Position numbers and translations under genes: made by a program. From Viridothelium virens (lineage: Eukaryota; Ascomycota; Dothideomycetes; Trypetheliales; Trypetheliaceae): a stretch of 64,000 nt of DNA. This document shows, one piece after another, positions 1-9,113 of this stretch. A model generated the notes under the pieces. The model did not search any database and was not told the DNA's origin. It saw nothing but the letters and a program-made list of their open reading frames with translations. Each line of letters begins with the position of its first letter. Position 1 is the first letter of the stretch. Where the stretch lies: NCBI GenBank assembly GCA_010094025.1, contig ML991787.1:366758-430757 (forward strand). Reading direction: 5' to 3'.

Positions 1-153
1 ACCATTGCTGATCTGAATGAAGACGCGGAAGACCGAGCCGACGAGATCCTAGATTTGAAGTTTGGAGTCAGGGAGCTTGAATACAACGCGAAGAAGCTCA
101 ATATCGGGACCGTTGTAGCCCTGCTCCCTCAATCTATCTGCAGGGTCAGATAG
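1..153 (+). CDS. C-terminal end of an unidentified ORF, cut by the window edge
   Basis: Frame 1 is open from the first base to a TAG at 151-153, giving about 50 residues. The segment is acidic in its first half (LNEDAEDRADEILDLKFG) and amphipathic, as in the last turn of a helical protein. No start, domain or family motif is visible and the upstream part lies outside the window. It could also be a chance open frame. I do not recognise it. Confidence 0.3.
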   Translation, partial: TIADLNEDAEDRADEILDLKFGVRELEYNAKKLNIGTVVALLPQSICRVR

Positions 154-1117
154 ATCCCGGCCCAGCATTCGATCATTTCTCCGTTCATCATCCATCCCCA
201 ACTCTCGATTATAATGTTCACCACCTACATGGCCTCAATTTTAGCATCGTGATAATCGTGGTGTTCTTCATCCAGCCTGCCGAAGCAACGCGAAATTGTA
301 TATAAGCATGCAGCACTATAAACATGCTCATCGACTCTATCTATGTCAAGAAAGCAGTAGCGAAAGATATCATCACTTGGATGAGAAGAACTAATATGGG
401 ACCGTAGTAACACAATGCATGGCATACGTGCTGAGGGACGACTATCTGGTCATAACATCATGGGGTTTTCCCTGATACAATAACAGCATTTTAGGAGTTG
501 TTGATTTCCAGAACAGAGCTCGTAGATATTGAATTATTCATAGACTCTTGTAAGATCTTGTTTCTATGATCTCTCGGTTGGGGGGCTCCCTGACTTGAAA
601 ACAGCAGGTTCAAGGTACGGGGAGCATTTCCATTTTATGTTTCCTAGATTCATGCAATTTCTGAAAGCGATCGGTCTCTCCAGGGGATTTTTTTGGTTGG
701 GGGTCTCCCCGACTTGGAGAGGCACTTTTTATGGAACAGAGTACTCAGAGGAGGATTCTCGCGAATATGATTTCTTCACTTTACCTATCCCTTGGATGCT
801 GGTCATACCCACCTCTTTCAGCATGAAACGCTCTAAATCAGCAGGGCACCCCCCAATAAAATCCAGATCTCACGTTAGCCGATTTTGTCATTTTGGCACT
901 TTAGTTTTTGTAAAAATTTGAATTTTTATTTACAGAAAACAAACCCCAACGCCGAACGCCTCCTTGTATCGGGGTTGCCCCCACGAGTCTACCATCCCTT
1001 TAAAAAAAAAGAAAAAGAAAAAAAAATTGGAAAGCAACAAATTTCTCCTCCTCCCTTTCCCTCCTCCCCCCTTCCCCACAACCCCACGACGCCCCCATCC
1101 CCCCACTCACCCACCCC
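154..1117. other. Intergenic, no gene seen
   Basis: No ORF here has coding character. The stretch holds the imperfect repeat pair described at 574-716, a related inverted copy near 968-988, and an A-rich low-complexity run near 1002-1026. The last part lies downstream of the minus-strand gene that ends at 1118 and probably contains its 3' UTR. Confidence 0.5.
574..716. repeat. Imperfect direct repeat, about 24 bp, two copies
   Basis: Copy one is at about 574-598 and copy two at about 692-716. Both read GGTTGGGGG, then a short C-rich core, then GACTTG. A third, shorter relative lies in inverted orientation near 968-988 (GGGG core followed by CCCC). The arrangement resembles degraded ends of a small transposable element, but no target duplication or complete terminal repeat could be defined. 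Confidence 0.35.
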
Positions 1118-2025
1118 CTATATCCACGTATCCTCCCACCCCTCCTCCACCCACTCCTCCGCACTCGACGCCATCCCCTCCACCGTCTCCCTCACCCTCG
1201 CCGCCGCCCTCCCCGCCGCCACAGCCGCCACCTCCGCCCTCCTCGCCTCCGCCACCGCCTGCCTCGCCGCCCTCTCCGCCCTCCGCACCGCCTCCAGCCC
1301 CGTCGCCAACCCGTCCGCGACCCGGTGCAGCACCGCGACGCGCGCCGGGTCCGGCTCGTGGCGCTCGTGGTGCGCCACCCGCGCCACGGTGCGCGCCACG
1401 CGGTCGAGGCCGGGGTCGGTGGGGAAGGAGGGGGGAGGAGGGAGAGGGATTGTGGGGGGGGAGGTGGGGGGAGGACCCCAGTTAGAGGAGGAGGGGGAGG
1501 TGGGAGAGGTGGGGGAGGTGTGGACGGGAGGGGGGAAGGTGGGCAGGGAGACCCCCAGCGGCGCGGGAGAGATCTCGTCGCTGGGGGAGGAGGGTTGGTG
1601 GTGCTGCTGGGAGAGGTGGGGTTGGGGGAGGTGAGGATGGGGATGGGGTTGGGGGGCCCCTGGGTGGAGGGGAGTGAGTTCCTGCTTTGGAGTTAGATGC
1701 AGGTCATTATTTAGGGGTGGTGCTAGGGACTTACCACATCCCCACCCGGAGGGTTGCCACCAGATTTGTTGGCCCTACGGCGGCCAAAGCCGATGGCTTT
1801 GGCGGCCCTTTTGAGCCACTCGCGGAGGTTGGGCTTCGAGGCTTGAGCGTCAGTCTTTGTAGAGGTCAAGAAGGTTGGCACGCTGTGTTCGACAGTGATA
1901 TTGTGGTGAATATTCCGGATGGCGACAGAGCCGCGGTTCAATTGGCGTATGAAGGCGGCACTGAAACGATTCCGTTGCGAAGAGTCGCTGCTGTCACTTG
2001 AGAAGGCCGAAGGTGGAGGTACCAT
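1118..2025 (-). CDS. Unknown protein, two exons, Pro-rich then coiled-coil-like
   Basis: Model: complement(join(1118..1681,1735..2025)), 284 residues. Exon 1 starts MVPPPSAFSSDSSDSS and holds a basic segment (REWLKRAAKAIGFGRRR). The donor GTAAGT at 1734 and acceptor GCAG ending at 1682 bound a 53-nt intron with a CTAAC branch at 1692-1696; splicing is phase 0 and removes the TAG that ends the unspliced frame. Exon 2 begins His/Pro/Thr/Ser-rich and ends with about 90 residues rich in Ala, Arg, Glu and Val with heptad-like spacing, suggesting a coiled coil. The coding strand is C-rich in the first half of exon 2 and G-rich in the second. An upstream in-frame Met at 2220 exists, but 2025 gives a more typical N-terminus. 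I do not recognise the family; the splice signals and clean frame make a real gene likely. Confidence 0.6.
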
Positions 2026-3133
2026 TTTGATCAGAAATGTCTTCGGAAAATGATTTGGCGGAGGTGGAGGAAAGAGTTGTTCGATTGTAAGGTTGAAGGA
2101 GGGAGGAAAAAAAGTGCAGGGAGGCCCCCAAGTGAATTTTTTTATGTACGCGATGGACGTCTTCGTGCTCACTCCAGTGTAGCATGATGTCCAAACACAC
2201 ATCTTGTTTAGCGTCCACATTCACCATATGTAAGGACATGGCTGCCTGGCCATTTGCCAGCCTATGGCATGGTATTGTCCCTTTGACTGGCGCTATTGAT
2301 TGTTGCACACTGGCCTAGTATCTTCTCTTTCAGGAAAGTGAGTGAGACTTATGCTATGGGGAATGCCACAGAAGACTATCAGCCCCCGGGACAACCTAAT
2401 ATTATCCAAGCAAATCAAGGCATAAAAGAGAAGTCTTGGGTCATCGTAGTACTGCTCCAGTAACTTCGAACCTCAATGAAGCTTAGTACACTTTGAATAA
2501 AAGAAAAATAAAGTTGACGAAATGAACCACTTGATATTGCCAAAAACTCTCAAGTATCATTTTCTTATTGGGATACGATACTGGTAAGAAGAATGGTCAC
2601 ACTACAAGAATTCGGTGCTTTGACACTGATGAAACAACGACGGGACTAGTAAATACGAATATGCTTCCCCTACAGCCTTCGAAAGCAATGATTTACTCCA
2701 AGCATCGACAAGGATGGACTACACGTCAATCATCGTGAGTTAAAGCTTTTTCAAGCCCATATCAATCCTATCTCCCATCTCACACTACGATATCCATTCA
2801 CTTGTTGCGATCAAGGGTTGAACCGGCATTAACGATCGTATGTCGAGTAATCGCGCAAATAAGGAGATAAAGAGTGTCTCAAAAATTACACAGCTAACGG
2901 ATTGCTGGATATCTGTCCATGAACTCGTTATGCGGACGAGGACTGAAGTCGATGAGGGTATCCGCTCCTTTTCCACTTTCAGGATAGCGGCAACCACCAC
3001 AGTCAACTGCAGGCACCCAGGAACATTTCGCACCCGCGTCCGCGCGATCAATTGGTCTCCCTGATCGCTCGCGTCGTTCGTTTGCTATGATTGCTTAGCT
3101 TCTGCACAACTGTTCTGGTCCGAGTCTTCGAAG
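2026..3133. other. Intergenic between divergent genes, no gene seen
   Basis: About 1.1 kb between the start of the minus-strand unknown gene and GWT1, so it should contain both promoters. Short ORFs exist on both strands but overlap each other and show no family motifs. I see no tRNA, repeat or clear element. Confidence 0.5.
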
Positions 3134-4683
3134 ATGGCGCAAGAATATAAGGCATTGAAAGAAGCTTTCGTCTCCAATCTGACAGGCTCGTCTGTCTGGG
3201 AAGTATACGAAATTGGTTTCGTTCCACCTGTATGTACTTCACCAGTCTTTCTCCGAACATCGTGATTGACAAACCTGTTTAGGCCGCAGTCTTGCTTTGG
3301 TCAGTCCTCCAATCGCGCCATGCCTTCTTCAAGCCTTATACGCCAAGTTCTTATCTGGTCGACTTCCTCCTCAATTGCCTGGCTATCCTCTTCGCTACAA
3401 CGATCTACTCCTCCGCTCCTATTCTGCTCAGTGCACTTCTCGTAGCTCCCGCAATAACCTCATATGCTATCGGTCCAACTCAACGACAATCTCCAGGCGG
3501 GTCCAGAGCTGTAAAGCCAGCTTCTGAACCAAGTGACTTGGCGAAGAATGATCTTCGGAAAGACTCGCTCCCTATCAAGCCCTTTGTCACGAGCTGGCGA
3601 GGTGCTATGATTGTTGTGACCTGTGCAGCAATCCTTGCTGTAGATTTTCGGATATTTCCTCGCCGTTTCGCCAAAGTGGAAAATTGGGGCACTTCATTGA
3701 TGGATATGGGTGTAGGCTCCTTTGTATTCACGGCTGGCGTTGTTGGAGCGCGTCCCATTCTGAAGCAGCGAATATCCCCAAAGCCGCAGTCTATCGTTTC
3801 GCAATTTATTGCCTCCCTCCGTCATGCCCTACCTCTTTGGGTCTTAGGGTTCGTACGCCTCTACAGCGTCAAAAAGGTCAATTATGCTGAACATGTAACT
3901 GAATATGGCGTGCATTGGAACTTCTTCTTCACCCTTGCCCTCCTTCCTCCATTTGTTGCCTTATTCCAGGCAATCTTCTCCTCTGAAGTATCCTTCACTC
4001 TCATATCACTTCTTTTGGCTACGGCATATGAGATCGCTCTCGATTTTACGGAGCTGAAAAAGTATATTCTAACTGCCCCAAGGGTGGATTTACTCTCCCA
4101 GAATCGAGAAGGGGTTTTTAGTTTCTTTGGATACCTGGCTATATTTTTGGCTGGCCAGGCCACAGGCATATGTGTACTGCCTCGGGAGACCTCACAGCCA
4201 TCTGGTAGAAGCATCTTCGATCGACTCAGAGGTAGTCTGATCCTTACGAAATTGGTGCAACGATCCGCTATCTGGACGCTCATGTTCGTGCTCACTACCA
4301 GCTATTACGCTTTTAGTCTCGACGTCTCAAGACGGCTGGTAAATTTGCCATATGTGCTGTGGGTCATTTCATTTAATACATTGCAGCTCACGCTATTTTG
4401 TGCGGTCGAGATTGCCCTGTTTCCAGGCGTATACAAGAGAGGGGATCAAGTCAGCGAGACAAGAGACTGTAAGGAAGCCACAAGTGGGGTCTTGCAATCA
4501 TTCAATCGTAATGGTCTCGCACTGTTTCTACTTGCCAATCTGCTGACCGGATTGGTCAATCTCACGATACCCACAATACATGTGCCACATGGACAGGCTA
4601 TGGGTATCCTTGTAATTTATATGGCTGTTTTGTGCGCGGCAGCCTTGGGGCTGGATCATTGGAATATTTCTCTGAAGCTATGA
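3134..4683 (+). CDS. GWT1: GPI-anchored wall transfer protein 1 (inositol acyltransferase)
   Basis: Model: join(3134..3229,3283..4683), 498 residues, the usual length for fungal Gwt1. The enzyme acylates the inositol of GlcN-phosphatidylinositol in the ER membrane, an early step of GPI-anchor synthesis. Exon 1 encodes MAQEYKALKEAFVSNLTGSS, matching the conserved N-terminus (E-x-F-V-x-x-L-x-G-x-S). Donor GTATGT at 3230 and acceptor TTTAG at 3282 remove a 53-nt intron in phase 0 and lead into the first membrane segment. Many hydrophobic helices follow, including FLLNCLAILFATTIYSSAP, a family block, and a late segment around GLALFLLANLLTGLVNLTI. The basic, Ser-rich loop after the first helices is lineage-variable. 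The ATG at 3134 is chosen because it gives the family N-terminus. Confidence 0.93.
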
Positions 4684-4802
4684 CTTAAGAGGAATTTCAT
4701 TTAGGAGTAACACCTAAAGAAATATTCATGTTCAGTCTGATCGCCGGTCTCATCGTTGAATTCTGCCTGGGTGCTCCTAATTATTGTGCTCACCTGCGCT
4801 GC

Positions 4803-4871
4803 CACGTGCCTGGATATCGGACCCTTAGACGTCATCGGTGTCTTGGCGCGCCTTCCACTTTAAAAACGCGT
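4803..4871. promoter_or_regulatory. Cell-cycle-type promoter elements upstream of the Sfr1 homologue
   Basis: Within 165 bp of the ATG at 4965 are CACGTG (4803-4808), GACGTCA (4829-4835), the E2F-like TTGGCGCGCC (4843-4852) and ACGCGT (4866-4871), which is the MluI cell-cycle box. MCB and E2F-like sites drive G1/S transcription of replication and repair genes in fungi. Function here is inferred only from sequence. Confidence 0.4.
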
Positions 4872-4964
4872 CTTAACTGCACAAGCGGGACGAATTGAAG
4901 ACCTCCCCTCCTACGCCATCATTCATTTCCTCACGTCTAGTCTTGTCCTGCCTTACTAGACAAG

Positions 4965-5929
4965 ATGCCGCTCCCTCCAGCCAAGAAACGACGTATCGAA
5001 GCCGCAAAGAGCGCGCTCAACAAACCCTTCCGATCCCCACTGAAGACGCCCCTCCAATCCAAGTCCAATCCACCAGCCACCTCTAACCTCAGTCCCACCG
5101 CCGCTCAAGACGAAACCACCTCCCCCACAAAGAATCCCACTCTCGAGACCTCCGCTACCACTAACACCTCCACCAACGCCCGCCCTAAACCCTCCCGGGC
5201 CGCATCGTCCAAAGCCTTCGCCCCTCAACGCCGCTACCCAGCACCCACGCGCAACCCTCCCACCACGAACCCCACCCTCCTCGCCGCCCGACGCCGCCTC
5301 GCCACTCTCGAAGCGCAGCACCGCGCCATCACGGCCGACACTGCCCTCATCCAACAGGCAGGCTCGATCCTCGCGCGGGACTCGGTGCCAGAGCTTGCGG
5401 CTCTGCGCGAGAAATGGAAGGGTGTTGCGAGGCAGGCGGCTGAGGAGGTGTTTGTCGGGGTGAAGGAGTGGGTTGAGCACATGGGTGGGGTGCGGGTTTG
5501 GAGGGAGGAAGAGAGGAGGAGGAGGAGGGAGAGGGAGAGGTATGCGTGGGGGGGTGAGGAGCTGGGTGGTGGGAGGGGGGGAGGAGATGGAGGCGGTGGA
5601 GATGAGGAGGGGGAGGGGGAAGATGGTGAGGAGTTGGGGCGGAGGGCGGAGAGGGGGGCGAGGAGGGAGGAGTTGGAAGGGGCGAGAGGTGTCGATGAGG
5701 TTGACGAGGTGGAGAATGGGGTGGAGGGAGAGGTGGATGATCCTGTGATGGATCAGGAAGGGGATGATGATGTAAGTGCTGCTTTCCTATCTGCTTGCTA
5801 GATGTGGAATCGGATTATCGTGCTGACCGACGCGTGCAGACGTTTACGATGGATATAATGCTACGCTCTTTGCATATCGATCTGGCCCTCATAGGATACG
5901 ACCGGGAACAGCAAAGATGGATCGATTAA
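4965..5929 (+). CDS. sfr1: Swi5-dependent recombination mediator, Sfr1/Mei5 family
   Basis: Model: join(4965..5771,5840..5929), 298 residues; S. pombe Sfr1 has 299. Sfr1 pairs with Swi5 to load and stabilise Rad51/Dmc1 filaments in homologous recombination. The N-terminus is basic (PPAKKRRIEAAK) followed by KPFRSPLKTP, the K-P-F-[RK]-S-P motif typical of the family, then a Pro/Thr/Ser-rich linker. A helix-rich region begins near residue 103 (LLAARRRLATLEAQHRAI), followed by a Gly/Glu/Arg-rich stretch. Donor GTAAGT at 5772 and acceptor TGCAG at 5839 (68-nt intron, phase 0) add the conserved C-terminus (TFTMDIMLRSLHIDLALIGY, then a short tail ending WID). Without splicing the protein would end in a short unrelated tail. 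The G-rich second half is unusual in base use and could make gene callers fail. Confidence 0.8.
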
Positions 5930-6339
5930 TACTATGCTGATTATCTCATGGTATCGGTGGCTGAGATAGCTGGCTTGCACGCAACGTTTCTCAACCGAGC
6001 AGAGGGCGGTCCTTGGAACCTACTATGCTCGAACAATGACCACATGCTGGGGGAGGTGATCTCATGATATCCTTGCTTATCAATGTCGAAATGAGAAAAT
6101 CAACGAGCAAATAGAGCTAGAGACGTTTGTGCCTGGCTTTCAAACGTATTCAAGTGAAACAAAAAGAAAGATCGACCTCCCAGTAAGTTTCCAGCAATCC
6201 ACCTATCCCAGGTACAGAGTAGGAACATACCAGGTCTCTGGATGTTCCGCTAGAAGCTTCTCCTGACTGTAGAACCCAGAAATAAGCCACGACGATAGCA
6301 CGTTCTCATGCGTGCCAGAGACACCTAATTTGGCTTAAA
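5930..6339. other. Intergenic, convergent 3' ends
   Basis: About 410 bp between the stop codons of the Sfr1 homologue (+) and the SRA-YDG gene (-). It presumably holds both 3' UTRs. No ORF, repeat or RNA gene is recognised. Confidence 0.5.
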
Positions 6340-7772
6340 TTAGTTTTCGGACGAGCTCTTCGTCCGCTTGTCGTTTTCGTATTCTCGTTTTTCCTGATCT
6401 GTTGGTCTAGCTTCCGGACCCTTGAACCTGATTGGCATCTGCCTAGGACGTCGACGCAGATGGAATCGATGAATCGCCCGCTCCACATCCAGAATCTCAT
6501 AGCTGACCACTGTGTACAGACCGTCGTATCGGAACCCACATTGCGGGCGAAACTGCGAATTCGCTGGCATATTGTGGGAACGGAGAACGCGAACTGCTAC
6601 TCCAGTCTTTACACTGGTTATCATAGCTTCGGTGTTCGCCGTTGCTTCAGCACCGCGGCCGTCAGGGGCTCCCTTATCAATGTTGGTCCCGCAGTACCAT
6701 ACATCATGGCCTTCGTCGACGTCATCCTTGTATCCGTGGCTCATTACAATAGAGTATGCGCCTTTCTTACGGGAGCCATAGATCCCTAACGAGTTTCAGC
6801 TCAGTGAACGCTAGTGTCTAAAAAGATCATTCCGGTTGACTCACCTCCCTGCGGAACCCCGTGCGCGCCATCTCGAACCGTGGTTAGTTGAGTAGGCCAC
6901 CATTGCCCGTTCACGAGGTCATTGTCGCCGAAGATGTCCGCTCCTTTTTTGGAGTAGTCTTCTTTGAATGAATCCGCCCCATGATTGCCTTTTTGACGAC
7001 GCCCAAACTCAATGCCTCGGAAAAGATTAACATCAAAATCCCGTTTGCACCATTTGATGTACAGTTCTTCGGCATCGGCCTTTACGTCGAATGGGAAGAA
7101 GTCGACATCAAAAACCTGCGGCAAACCTGACTCGTTGTCCAGCATTTTAGCGTCTTTCAGGATACCCTCATCGATCCCATATTCAAAGGCCATATCGTGA
7201 AGATATTCGCGCATCCTATTGAAGGCTTCTGGTGACTTTTCGCGACATTTTGCTATTAGTGGGCGAATTTGCTTCAAACGCTCCAACAACTCCCGTCTTC
7301 CAGGTTGTGCCCTTGCCTGGCCAGACTTGGTTTTCGTCCCAACGTACCAGTCGGGCGGCTCTCGAGATGAGCTTGATCTGGACGTGCTTGAAGCGTTGGG
7401 AGTATTCGCTCCTTCACTGAAGCTTCTCTTAGATGGAATTGAGGCAGGCGCGGCTGTAGCTCGCTCCGGTATTTTGAAATCAGTTCGACTTCGAAGAGGT
7501 GGCTCTGGGGCAGCAGAACTCAAAGAAGGTATCTTTGGATCTTGAGCCGACCCTTGAGGAGGTCTACCTGAAGATTCCGGGGTTGAACTGACTTGCCGCT
7601 GTTTGCGATCAGTCGAATGCTCTTTAATTCTAATGGGTTCACCCACGGATTGCTTGCTTATTGTACTTTGCCTTTTCCGCTCTTTCTCCTCTCGGACGAG
7701 GCGCATCATCTTGTTTCTCTCATCTTGATAAGCTGTTTGATATGCGGCGTCTAAGCTCTCCTTTGTAGCCAT
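6340..7772 (-). CDS. SRA-YDG (SAD/SRA) domain protein
   Basis: Model: complement(join(6340..6785,6845..7772)), 457 residues. SRA domains bind DNA, usually recognising hemimethylated or methylated cytosine by base flipping. The N-terminal third is charged and disordered. A conserved helical block follows (roughly 160-250). The SRA domain runs from about 270 to 440: DGAHGVPQGGIYG spans the splice, then GAYSIVMSHGYKDDVDEG and, after the core, AVRVLRS and FRYDGLYTVV, which contains the diagnostic YDG. Donor GTGAGT at 6844 and acceptor GTTAG at 6786 give a 59-nt phase-1 intron; without it the frame dies after QGGE. There is no RING or PHD domain, unlike UHRF1, and no SET domain, unlike plant SUVH proteins. 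It may be a stand-alone methyl-cytosine reader. Confidence 0.85.
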
Positions 7773-9113
7773 GTGGAGAAAATGGCTTAGACGACGATCG
7801 TGGGTTTCGTGATGAGAAGAGGAGATTTACTGCGTGATGTAGTGTCTGATAAATCAAGATGATTAGCTCACTTCTAAGCCTCATTAGTCACTCCTTCAGC
7901 TCAACCTGGCTTTAGCATAGGAATCAAACTGCCTCTGAAAAGTAGCCAAGTGCCTTGACAAATCAAAGGAGTATCACTTGAGTTCTTCAGTGTCAGAAAA
8001 TTGTAGGGAACGTGATGTAATAGATGGTGAACCGAAGAACAAGAAGTTTTGTAGCTTAAAGTGAATGTGAAAATGTGACTCAATGGGGATCCTAAAATCT
8101 GTTTAGGACCGTCTATGAACGATTAACATACCTACAGGGGGAATGCGAATATTTCTGCTGAAGAAGCGCTCTCGAATGTTATCGTCAAAAGATCCAGCAG
8201 GAAAAAGGCTCTGTTTGAAATTGGCGGAAACAGAAAATTGTAGTTTAACCAGCGAAGTTAAACGTAGATGCTGGTCTCGATGATCGATGTAGAGGTAGGT
8301 GTAGTGAGGTAAAGTGGCGAAATGCTGTGAACTGAAGTGCAATTCTTGTTTGGATGCACGTATCAGTGGCGAATCATATATAACTTGGTATTTAAAGGGC
8401 TGCCAAGTTTTTCAGCAGAAAAATCAAGCTTGAGTGAGGGACAAGAAGGCAAGCGTGTGGTCTACACTGGTTAAGAAGTGAGAAGATTGTTGTCTTCCTC
8501 GGCCCTGCAAATGGAGCCGGTGAATGGAGTAACACCAGTAGACTCTCGATAATGTGCATAGTCTTGGTGGCAGCGGGACGCTCTACGGTCTTATATACCT
8601 TGTATCTTGTGAGAAGATGGGTCTCTTTAGGAGGCCTCCCGTCAGGACCTTCACTTTACATCTTCAAGCTAAGCAAATATCCACTCACCCATCGGCAAAG
8701 TCTAGACTGACTTTGAAGCTTCTCATCAAGAGATAAGCCGAAGAGTTCTACACGAAATGGACTGCTGGATTTTGCATTATCGATAACGATACTTTCGGTG
8801 AGATGTGCGGAGTACGGATTACGGCGTGGCTGGCTTCACCAAAACTATCGTCTATCGAGTACGTACGCTAAGCTATTTATGTGTCGAATGAGAGTATGAA
8901 CTCAATTACCTCACATCGAGCGGATCCGGTCACCTCTCTGACAAGCACATTTAGTGTTTCCAAAATTTCTCGATTTCGAATTTGACGACTGGTTTGCATT
9001 TGTCGGTTGGGATTTCGCGTTTTGGAACCTGCTTTCCAGATGATCAAAGAGTCAGTCAAAAAGTCAAGGAAAACTTTGCCGAACTTCCTCCATTCAACTT
9101 GCTACACTAAGCC
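7773..9113. other. Intergenic, about 1.3 kb, no gene seen
   Basis: Lies upstream of the SRA-YDG gene and downstream of HIS4 (both minus). Only short overlapping ORFs are present, none with recognisable motifs. It should contain the SRA-YDG promoter and 5' UTR and the HIS4 3' UTR. No repeat or RNA gene is seen. Confidence 0.5.

Noticed and set aside
885-1696. Long plus-strand ORFs over the C/G-rich region
   Set aside because: They are shadows of exon 2 of the minus-strand gene; that strand has a start, a consensus intron and coherent composition, while the plus frames are Pro/Gly homopolymer-like.
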